Source: Mytilus edulis (Eukaryota; Mollusca; Bivalvia; Mytilida; Mytilidae). From it: DNA of 64,000 nucleotides. The translations under genes and the position numbers were made by a program. How positions within the stretch are numbered: the stretch's first letter is position 1; every line of letters begins with the position of its first letter. This document shows, piece after piece, positions 21,460 through 33,400 of the stretch. The notes below the pieces were generated by a model that was not told where the DNA came from, searched no databases, and worked only from the letters and a program-made list of their open reading frames with translations. The DNA lies in contig NC_092349.1 of assembly GCF_963676685.1 (NCBI RefSeq), positions 54,015,232 to 54,079,231 on the forward strand. Reading direction: 5' to 3'.

Positions 21460-24400
21460 CTAATAATAAGCTGCTGCTATTTTTAGATTTTTGACAGCAT
21501 CTAAGAGATTAATTTCCATGTCATAGTGGGACATATCTACAGCAGTAAATTTGAATATATTATATTCTCTCAGTTTGTTCATCCATTCTGGTTTGTTGTG
21601 TAGATCTAACAAAGCATCTGTTATCTTTTTCTTTAATTCAGCTGAAAATCAATAAAAACATAATTACAGTTTAATTTTATGTTATTTGCAGAATACCTAA
21701 GATAGATAACTACATGTATTCGTAATCAATCAGCTGAACGTTTTAATAATAAACATACCATTACAAACAAAAATATGCATCTCAATGATCAAAATAAGTG
21801 TTTATTAAACAGCTATGTATCCAATGAAATTATTCCTGTAAATTGTGTGGTTCAAATTGTTTGAAATTTTTATATTTTTCACCAGGTCAAAGTAAGCATT
21901 TTGTAAAAAATTTATGAAAATCAAAAATGAGCCAAATATTTTTATGTCATTGAAGTGTTGGGTATCACTTTAAATTAGGACATAAGTTAATTTTCTGTAA
22001 GACATTCTGTTATACACATGATACATACATCTTTTATAGTTTACTAAATGGCATTGGTTTTGGTCATTGTGGATGGCTGTTTGATTACCTGTAATCATAC
22101 CACACTTCTAGTTTAAATATAATTTCTACAATGAAGAGACCCTTCAAGAGACACTGCCTTACTTTAACTTACATTAACTTAACTATAGCAGAATTTACAT
22201 TTTTCTTCTAAAATTAAACGTATTATTTCATTCTGTAAACCTACCTGGTAATCTTTTATTAAATACTATTGGGTGAATAGGTAAAGGGCCAAACGATGTC
22301 AGAACTTTGATCTTGTCTTTCCCTTCCGGGTGTTCTTGTAAATAATTATGTAATGTGTTTGAGTCTATAGCAGCAATGTCTGCCTTCCTATCTAACACCA
22401 TCTTGATTGAATTTCTATGGGAACCTGAAAGAAACTAAGACATTTAATACATGTTAAACTGAAGCACGCCTCCAGGTGTGGGAATTTCTCACTGCATTGA
22501 AGATCGTCGGTGGACTTTGGCTGTTGTCTGCTCTTAGTTGCTGTCTGTTTGACAGTCATTCCCCATTTCCATTTTTAATTCTAAATCTGAATAAGTTTGC
22601 TCTGTTATTTTATATGATTGGTAGATTGGTGTTAAATACCATTTATCGCCACAGTTCTATGTCAGTCAGTTTTTATTGGTGGAAGAAGCTAGAGTGTCCT
22701 GAGTGAACCAGCAAACGTCTGAGGGAAACCTGACAATCCTAGACAATTAAGATTGGAGTCAAGCACACCTGCCACTTGCAGAATTCCAACTCACAACCTC
22801 AGTATTGACAAACTTATATTTTAGGTTGGTGTAAAATCAAAATGATTTAAAACAGAATACATTAACTGTTTGCTCATTCTTTCTGAGAGTTTGTTTATTG
22901 CAGTGTTTAATCATTGAAGTTGTTACTAGATTAGAAGAGGCCTTGGTGGCTGAGTGTTCAAGGCCTCTTCTAATCTAATAACAAGAGTGCACACACTGAA
23001 ATGTCTCGCCTTCTTTACTAATCATTGATATTATGTTGATAGTCCTAAGTATAAAGCTTTATTACAACTGTCACATAAACGTTACATTAACCAAGATAAC
23101 TAAACAAAGACCAATGAACCATGAAAATGAGGTCAAGGTCAGATGAACCATGCCAGGCTGACATGTACAGCTAACAATGCTTCCATAAAACAAATATAGT
23201 TGACCTAATACTTATCGTTTAAGAAAAATAGACCAAAACACAAAAACTTAACACTAAGCAATGAACCGTGAAAATGAGGTCAAGGTCAAATAAAACCTGC
23301 GCGACTAATATATAATTCATAAAATATTTCCATACACTAAATATAGTTGACCTATGGCGTATAGTATCAGATAAAAAGACCAAAACTGAAAAACTTAACT
23401 TTGACCACTGAACCATGAAAATGAGGTCAAGGTCAGATGACATCTGTCCGTTAGACATGTTCACCTTACAATCATTCCATACAACAAATATAGTAGACCT
23501 ATTGCATAAAGTATGAGAAAAACAGACCAAAACACAAAAACTTAACTATAACCACTGAACCATGAAAATGAGGTCAAGGTCAGATGACACCTGCCAGTTG
23601 GACATGTACACCTTATAGTCCTTCCATACACCGAATATACTAGACCTATTGCTTATATAGTATCTGAAATATGGACTTGACCACCAAAACTTAACCTTGT
23701 TCACTGAGCCATGAAATGACGTCGTGGTCAAGTGAAAACTGTCTGACGAGCATGAGGACCTTGCAAGGTATGCACATACCAAATATAGTTATCCTATTAC
23801 TTATAATAAGAGAGAATTCAACATTACAAACTAGAGGCTCTAAAGAGCCTGTGTCGCTCATCTTGGTCTATGTGAATATTAAACAATGGACACAGATGGA
23901 TTCATGACAAAATTGTGTTTTGGTGATGGTGATGTGTTTGTAGATCTTACTTTACTAAACATTCTTGCTGTTTACAATTATCTCTATCTATAACAGTACT
24001 TTCTGTGGAAAATGTTATTGAAAATCTTCAAATTTTAAGAAAATTGTTAAAAATTGACTATGAAGGGCAATAACTCCTTAGGGGGTCAATTGACTATTTT
24101 GGTCATACTGACTTATTTTTAGTTCTTACTTTGCTGTACATTATTGCTGTTTACAGTTTATCTCTATCTATAATTATATTCAAGATAATAACAAAAAAAC
24201 AGCAAAATTTCCTCAAAATTACCAATTCAGGGGCAGCAACCTAACAACCGATTATCCGATTCATCTGAAAATTCCAGGGCAGATAGATCCTGACCTGATC
24301 AACAATTTTACTTCCTGTCAGATTTGCTCTTAATGCTTTTGTTTTTGAGTTTTAAGCCAAAAACTGCATTTTACCCCCATGTTCTATCTTTAGCCATGGC

Positions 24401-27400
24401 GGCCATCTTGGTTTGTTGGCCGAGTTACTGGACACATTGTTTTAACTAGATACCCCAACAATGATTATGGCTAAGTTTGGTTAAATTTGGTCCAGTAGTT
24501 TCAGAGGAGAAGATTTTTCTAAGAGATTAATAAGATTTACGAAAAATGGTTAAAAATTGACTATAAAGGGCAATAACTCCTAAAGTGGTCAACTGATCAT
24601 TTTGGTCATGTTGACTTATTTGTAGATCTTACTTTGCTGAACATTATTGCTGTTTACAGTTTATCTCTATCTATAATAATATTCAAGATAATAACCAACA
24701 AGAATGTGTCCACAGTACACGGATGCCCCACTCGCACTATCATTTTCTATGTTTAGTGGACCGTGAAATTGAAATAAATTCTCTAATTTGGCATTAAAAT
24801 TAGAACGATCTTATCAAAGGGAACATGTATACTAAGTTTCAAGTTGATTGGACTTCTACTTTATCAAACACTACCTTGACCAAAAACTTTAACCTGAAAT
24901 TTGCACTATCATTTTCTATGTTCAGTGAACCGTAAAATTGGGGTCAAAACTCTAATTTGGCATTTAAATTAGAAAGATCATATCATAGGGCACATGTATA
25001 CTAAGTTTCAAGTTGATTGGACTTCAACTTCATCAAAAACTACCTTGACCAAAAACTTTAACCTGAAGCGGGACAGACGGACGAACGAACGGACGAACAG
25101 ACGAACAGACGGACAGACGCAGACCAGAAAACATAATGCCCCTCTACTATCATAGGTGGGGCATAAAAACAGCAAAATTTCCTTAAAATTACCATTTCAG
25201 GGGCAGCAACCCAACAACTGAATGTCCGATTCATCTGATAGATCTTGACCTGATGAACAATTTTACCCAGTCAGATTTGCTCTAAATGCTTTGGTTTTTG
25301 AGTTATAAGCCAAAAACTGCATTTTACCCCTATGTTCTATTTTTAGCCATGGCAGCCATCTTGGTTGGTTGGTTGGGTCAAAGGACACATTTTTTCAACT
25401 AGATACCCCAACAAGGTTGGCAAAAAAGCGGTCAATACTAGTATTGACCATGCCAGTGGTAAATACCGGTATTTACCGGGAAATACTGGCAAATACTGGG
25501 AAATACCGGCAAATACTGGTCGATTGAAATTTTGAGTGGTCATTACTATAAAAACCACTATCTACTTGGTCAATTATAATTACAATTAATAATCAATTTA
25601 TATAGAAAGTGTTCAAACCACTTTTAATGCTTTCATTTCTAATTCTATTGTTAATTCAAACAGGGATCTACATGATTAATGTGTACATAATATTATAGTA
25701 AAAGATAAAAACTTTTTGTTCATGCTTTAAATTTTCATTTCCAGCATGAAGAAGGTTTTTTTTATCTCACAGTTAGATAGCTATAAACAGGAAATAATTT
25801 ATTGTTTAAGGGAGTCTTCATATATCAATTTTATTACTTTCAACCCATGTACTGTCAACTTTTATTGGAGGCTGTTGTTTTAGTAATTAAATTTTCACAC
25901 CTAGCAATGCCAGGTGATAGGTAAAAAGACCCATGTAACTTCATTTACCTGTAGTTTTATTTACCTTTAATTTTAATTACCTGTAAAAATCATACATTTT
26001 GAATAAAAATATATTGATTTAAACATGTTGAAATAAAATATAAATTTGTATATATATATATCTTAAGTATGCAATATCATAATTCATAAAAACTAAATTT
26101 TAAATCAGTAGTAAGAATAAGTGTTATAAATGAATAAAACATATCAAATTCATTACCTTTATAAGCTGACACATTATATTTGACTTTTTATCAAGATTTT
26201 ACTTCATTTAATAGTAGAAACAACCATGAAAATTTCAATTGACCAGTATTTGCCAGTATTGACCACTTGGGGAGTATTGTCCGGGGCGGTAAATACCGGT
26301 AAATACCACTGGTAAATACCGGGGGTGGTATTTACCGCCCAACCTTGTACCCCAATAATGATTGTGGCCAGGTTTGGTTTAATTTGGCCCAGTAGTTTCA
26401 GAGGAGAAGATTTTTCTAAAAGATTACTAAGATTTACGAAAAATGGTTAAAAATTGACTATAAAGGGCAATAACTCCTAAAGTGGTCAACTGACCATTTT
26501 GGTTATGTGACTTATTTGTAGATCTTACTTTGCTGAACATTATTGCTGTTTACAGTTTATCTCTATCTATAATAATATTCAAGATAATAACCAAAAACAG
26601 CAAAATTTCCTTAAAATTACCATTTCAGGGGCAGCAACCCAACAACGAAATGTCCGATTTATCTGAAAATTTCAGGGCAGATAGATCCTGACCTGATGAA
26701 CAATATTACCCCATGTCAGATTTGCTCTAAATGCTTTGGTTTTTGAGTTATAAGCCAAAAACTGCATTTTACCCCTATGTTCTAATTTTAGCCATGCCGG
26801 CCATCTTAGTTGGTTGGCCGGGTCACTGGACACATTTTTTAAACTAGATACCCCAATAATGATTGTGGCCAGGTTTGGTTTAATTTGGCCCAGTAGTTTC
26901 AGAGGAGAAGATTTTTGTAAAAGTTAACGACGACGGACGACGACGGCCGACGGACGCCCGACGCAAAGTGATGGGAAAAGCTCACTTGGCCCTTTGGGCC
27001 AGGTGAGCTAGAAATCGGCTTTTTTTTCAAGTGGTCACTGAACCATGAAAATGAGGTCAAGGACATTGGACAGGTGACTGACGGAAACTTCGTAACATGA
27101 GGCATCTATATACAAAGTATGCGGCATCCAGGTCTTCCACCTTCTAAAATATAAAGCTTTAAAGAAGTGAGCTAACACCGCCGCCGCCGTCGGATCACTA
27201 TCCCTATGTCGAGCTTTCTGCAAAAAAAGTTGCAGGCTCGACAAAAACTTCAATGATTAAACACTGCAATAAACAAACTCTCAGAAAGAATGAGCAAACA
27301 GTTAATGTATTCTGTTTTAAATCATTTTGATTTTACACCAACCTAAAATATAAGTTTGTCAATACTGAGTTATCTGACCTATTATACAATTGATTTAATA

Positions 27401-30400
27401 TCCCCAAGATTTCCCTCTCCTGGTTTTTGATGGGGTACTTGTTGATCATAATTATTACAGTAATTTGGAGTTTTGTGAACTGCCGTTTGTCTTTTCGTAT
27501 GTTTTTTTCTATTTTTGGTCATGGTGTTTTCTGTTTTTTACACCATAGTATTCATGGTATATGGGCAGGAATTCGCTAGTGAAATTTTAGGGTCAATAGT
27601 GTTTATCCAATTAAAAAATAAAGAAATCATGCAAATATGGAGAATAAACATTGTTTAAATATCAAAGTGGGTTAGTCTTTATTGCCAAATGCAAAAAAAA
27701 TGGATCCAATTAAAAAAATCAACAAAAAATTAGCACTTGTTATGTGCTGGTAGTTGAAAACTGTAGACAAAAAGTGTGACATTTCTGCAGTGGCAAAATC
27801 CCTAGTCATATTTAGAATATGCCTGAAGAATTGTTCTACTATCATAGTTGAAAATCAACTGCAAAATGATCTGTCTATCATTTAGAAACCCCATTTTGTA
27901 CAGAATCCGATTATTGCTGCAAATAAAATACGTTTGAAAATGGACAAGTGCATGTAACTTTTCCCGTCAACAAATGTTACATGCACCTTTTCATTAGCTG
28001 ATTAGCTTTGGAAACAAGTTATTGGTCCAGCATGGCAAATTTTGAAAGGTGTCAATAATGGGTACAATTTGGATTTCATGATTTTTATCAATCAACTGAA
28101 GTTTGAAAAATATAGAAGGTAAGAAAATTTATTTCATTTTCGTGTCAATACTGCCCAATAATACTCATCTTTTTATAACAGTTGTATACTTTTTATAGTA
28201 AGCATTACCATAATTATTTTTTTCACATTTCAACCCACTGACAATTACATTAAAATGTGGCTTTGTCATCTTTCACACTAGGCATCTACCAGTGATCAAG
28301 CAGATGATAAGAGAGTGGGACCAGGTTACTTTGACCTCACAATGAAGTGTTACATGCACTTTCTGTGTAAATTAGGTTCTTTGATAATGATGTGTGACTT
28401 GCTTTGCAATTTTGTCAAAAAATATAAATTTATCTTGTATTTAAACAGGTTTGACCCTTACGATATTCATTTTATTGCTGGAGAGATTTCTGTACATAAC
28501 ATTGACACGAAAATATTTACCAAGGAAAGGTGTCTATGATACATGCAAAAGCTTTTTTTTGTACGGTTTGCCTTATCAATCTAATTTTTTAAATGAAATA
28601 CCACAGATTAATTGCCAATTTGATTAACTAGTACTTGTATTCATTCTCAGCATTATAAAGATAACTGGCCACTTAATTTCAAAACATAAAATGTAACATT
28701 GACACCAGAATAAAAACAATATTACTTTATTACACTTAAAGCATAATTGGCCAGTGCATAATATTAAATCAAATGTAAATTTATGCTGAATTCTTAACAG
28801 AGAAGTTGTTGATCTTTCTTGATTTCTAGACTTGACAATATTTACTTGTAATTCTTATCGTTTAATGGCATGTAACATTGACACATCTTCTGCGTCCAGG
28901 TTACATGCTACAACCTAATAAATGTGCATACAATTATTCAATCAATAAAATCTTGTTGAAATTTAAATTTGCTTCATTAAAATGATATTAAAGAAATAAA
29001 TGAGTTTTAATTATTTGTGTTTATTTTTTTCCTGATTGACTAGCAATTTTTCCTCATCATTTGTTGGTGTTCCTGTCAATGTTACATACATAACCCAGAA
29101 TTATAATGTTTTAAAAGCATTGATTTCCAAACCCCTGTTATGAGCTTTAAAATGAGTTTATCTGAGTTTATAAATGACCAACATCTGAAATATTGTCATC
29201 ACACAATTTCTTTGATGCTCCTATGATAACTTCATGAGTAACATGGACTACGATTTTTGTATCAGGTCTTTTTTGTGTTACATGAGAAGATTTTACTGTG
29301 TTGAAATCAACAGTTAATCTAATTTTTAATATTCAAAGTTATTATTATGATACCTATTTTAAAAAATAATATATAAAGTAAACCCAAATTAAACTTTTTT
29401 TTTTATTAAAGAAATTGTGTATGTAGCATTGACAGAGTCTATTATTTAGACTTTTACATGTTCAGGCCAGTGTTACATGGCGATTGCGTAAACAAAACTT
29501 ACTGCCATATGGAGTTATCATCTTATTTTTATTTTACAAAATTAAAGCGTTTTCATGTTTCCTGTTTAATTTGTCTTTTAACACTAGTTAGTAACATTGA
29601 CAACAATATTTTGTGTCAAGATTTTTTTATGTTACATGCAAAGGTATTACTTCCTTAAAGTCAGACATTTATATAACATTTTATAACCTAAATGATTAAT
29701 TAGATATTACTGGGCAGCAATTATATTATTTCTCCAAAGTTGACTATTAAGCACACCACTTCTGGTCTTCATGTATGTAACATTGACATACAACCTTTTA
29801 CTTTTCAGTCAATGTTACACGCATGAACAGAACTGATAACATTTACTTACTCCTTTGCTCTATAAAGAGATTATTGATAATTTAACTTGTTTTACCACCA
29901 TCAAACTTCATTTTTATTTCTAAATATAGATATTCTTTTTAGAAGTGTATTTTCTTCATTGACAACAAAATTGGTGTCGGTCTTGAAAACTTACATGCAA
30001 TTTTTAATAAAAAAAAAGCAATATAAATCTAAGAAGAAAAAGATGATCAGCAATAAATGTGATGAAGAAAACTCTCAGGAAGATGCTGCAAAAAGATACT
30101 GTCCCTGTCAACCAGTCAGATGGTAATGTCCCTGGCGGCCAGACAGATGGTGATGTCCCTGTCAGCCTGGAAGATGGTGATGTACATATCAGTCAATCAG
30201 TTAGTTGGTGATGTTCCTGTCAGTCAGTCAGTATGTGATGTTCTTGTAAGCCAGTCAGAGGGTAATGTCCCTGTCAGCCAACAGATGGTCATGTCCTAGT
30301 CAGCCTGGCAGATGGTGATGTTCATATTAGTCTGTCAGTTGGTGATGTTCCTGTCAGTCAGTCATATGGGGATGGTCCTGTCAGCCGGTCAGATGGTGAT

Positions 30401-33400
30401 GTCCCTGTCAGCCAGTCAGATGGTGATATCCCTTTCAGCCTTTCAGATGGTGATAACCCTATCAGCCTGGCAGATTATGATGTCTGTGTTAGCCAGTCTG
30501 ATAAGGTCCCTATTAGTGAGTCAGGTGTTGACGGTCCTTTCAGTCAGTCAGATAGTAGTTCTGTGTCAGAAAACCAGATGATGGTGACTGTGTATGCAGA
30601 CATACTAGTGATCTCCAATTTGACCATTCTACAGCAGTGTAGAAGATATTTATTTCAAAATCTTGTTTATTTATCTCTTTTCATTCACCAGTCAACACAT
30701 GTATCATGTGTATTTACTGATGCTCATTATAGAAATCATGAGGAAATCAATTTGTAACATTTTTTTTTTAATTGTTATGCCAATAATTGACATTCCAGAA
30801 TATCTTTTGCATTAAAAGAGGTTCAGACTCCTTCTGATTTCAAAATAATAATAATAAACTCATCATGTATACCAGAATTGAAATTTTGAAGGCCAGAAAC
30901 GCTTTTCGTTTACAAAAGACTATTCAGTGACGCTAATGAAACAAAAAAGTAAAAGAAGGCCAAATAAAGTTGAAAACAGGACTATGGTCTAATGGGTGTT
31001 GGTTTTCTCTTCTGAATTGTTTTACACTGGTCATTATGGGGCCCTTTAAATTGTGGCTTTCTGTAGTTTAGGTAACAAGTTTTCAAGATGAAATGGCATT
31101 GAGAAATCGAAACAAGATATTTGAGAGTTTCTATATTATTGTAAATTTTATATTCTATGCATGGATTTTGGTTCTGATTGAGGGTAGATTAATTGTTGTT
31201 TTGTTTTTTTCCTTTTTTCAGATAGATAGTTGAAGATGTTGGAGACAGAAAACAAGAAACAAGAAACTTGTTTTGAATGTTTGAAATAAAATTTATTGTT
31301 TAAACCTTAAAAAGTTATCATAAATGTAAGATTAACCAGCAGAAATAAAACGAGATATAGGGTAATATGTCTATCAGACAACAACCTCAAAGATGAAACC
31401 CAAATTGTTCTTTATAGAAGTTATGTAAACAATTGAAAATAAGATTCTCAATAAATGCAGCTGTATCAACCTCTCATCATGCTCGTAGATTTGTCCATGT
31501 TTTGTCTTGGTTTTTCATACTATTAGTTTTAAGTGTAACTAACTGTGTCACATGAATGAGGGATACATGTAATCATTTTGTACCCTTACTTTGTCAGTAT
31601 TAGTTATTGAGTGAGAAACTTCGTGGATGCTGATGGTTGTGTGGTTGTCTTCTTATCAATCTCATCCCTTTGCATAAAAAAACGGGTTGCTTACTTACTG
31701 ATATAAAAATGTTTCATGTTGTGGAAATTTTGGATGACTCCTTCATCAATTGATCTATCTTTGGTCTTAATTTTATTTTTCTGGTTATTTTGACATTTGA
31801 ATATCTTTTAATTTAGCCTTCCATAGTGTACCACCATGAACAAGCATAACTACTGGTATAGTTAAAAAAATATGTCTGCTGTCTGAAATTTAGGTGAATG
31901 GTTTTGGTATTAACTACTATTTAAATAATATCATATATGAGAAATGTGGCAGTATAATTGTATAATTTACATTCAGATGGTTGTTTGGAGGCTTTTTATA
32001 TCTTTTAAGGTCAATTCTGGCATGGTTCATATTCATATTTTTTGTGTCCACGTTACATGCAACATTTAAGTCACTATTTTATGACAGAAATGAGATAATT
32101 GCAAAAATATTAATACAATTTTTTAATGTGAGGGTAACACAATGAAAAAGAGCCTTTACATGTTCAGAAAGAAAATGATTCTTACTGTATTTATCTCTTA
32201 AACATTGCATGTAACATTGACAGAAAAGTAGAGGAAACTTGTTTTCACAAAATTTCTGAAAGAAATGAAAATATACATTTTAGATTTTTGATGATAGACA
32301 ATGTTTTGTGATCAATATATATGATATTGAATGTTGAATAAGTTAAGGAATCATTAATCTCAATTTGGAAAAAGTGTCCATGTTACATGCTCCAAATTCA
32401 TTATTTGCTTTGGTTCCAAACTGACGCAAGTTAAAAAATGTTTTTTTTGGTTACACATAGAAGGACACCATTTGTAGCAATAATTTGTAAAAAATTTAGA
32501 AGCTTATAATGATTTTTATTTTTTTCTTACAATGTCACACTAAAGTAGCATTAGCGAATTCCTGCCCATATATATATGATTATCCCTTAGTATCTTTTTG
32601 CCAATTTTATCATAGTATCTTGACCATTTTGAAAAAAGATTCAACTTTCAAGTCAACCACCTACAATGACAAAATCGTGTAAACAAGTTTCTTGATCATT
32701 GTAAGGGAGACAAATCAATTTATCCAATTCTAAAAAGAAACTACAAACAATTTTTCTGCAATATTTATAGCGAGACAAAAGTACAAGAACCACATTTTCT
32801 TTTAACTTTCCAAAGCATTTATGAGTTTATTTTTTTATAATTTATGTACTCCGGTACTAGACTTTTCTTTCTTTACCCATAATGATGCCCTTTTTCATGT
32901 ATAAATATAATTGTTACCATGGTTACAAACTATGTAAATACATATTCAACAAACTGTAGCTTAAAAATAAACACAGTAACCTTTATCATGTATAATATTT
33001 TTGAAAATACCATGATGTTTATATATGTTTCCCCATACTACATGTACTAATGTAAATTCAGAAATTATTGAGTGCATTTATTATTGCCATTTTGTCATTT
33101 TAGACTAAAATGCAAATTTTTGTAATACATGTATTGAGAAAAATCCTGTTTAATTCATATATAAAACTTCAATATGCATGTTTGAATTATTGCGATTATA
33201 ACCTCGTCACATATTTACCTATTACAAAAACATCACAATAATTTCTGAATTTAGAGTCTCTTCTGATCAATTTTTGTCACTTATCTCATACTTCAACTTT
33301 CATATGTATAATACCTGACTGCAGAGTATTTCCAAAGAACGTGGAATTATATCCTCTTTTCTTCAGCTCTCCTAACACTATCAATGTACCACTTAATGAC

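Larger units (their letters stand above)
23839..27009 (+). mobile_element. Helitron-like repeat with three internal tandem units
   Basis: It opens with the stem-loop AGGCTCTAAAGAGCCT and GTGTCGCTCA. It closes with GGCCCTTTGGGCC, seven bases, then CTAG, the arrangement of a Helitron 3' end (hairpin then CTRR). Units of about 490 bp start at GGGCAATAACTCC near 24066, 24569 and 26466; the last interval is enlarged by insertions at 24702-25167 and 25412-26347. There is no Rep/helicase, so it would be non-autonomous. The Helitron label is inference from the ends. Confidence 0.5.
22798..27369 (+). mobile_element. 4.57-kb composite element with identical 122-bp terminal inverted repeats
   Basis: The left arm from CTCAGTATTGACAAACTTAT to AATCATTGAAG (22798 to about 22920) and the right arm (about 27248-27369) are inverse copies that I read as identical base for base. 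Between them lie a small palindrome, a 147-bp tandem array, a Helitron-like element (23839-27009) that itself carries two further insertions, and a segment ending CTTTCTGCAAAAAAAGTTGC. It lies in intron 3 of the PhnD-like gene. No coding frame is supported; the short open frames are repeats. Confidence 0.75.

Noticed and set aside
22920..22984. tRNA-like A box in a palindrome
   Set aside because: No B box and no tRNA fold; it is the loop of a short fold-back sequence.
23219..23782. Two minus-strand open frames of 78-103 residues
   Set aside because: They follow the 147-bp tandem array, repeat the same phrases and lack gene structure.
30312..30581. 89-residue Met/Ser/Val-rich frame
   Set aside because: Produced by the 30-bp minisatellite; another frame of the same repeat is equally open.
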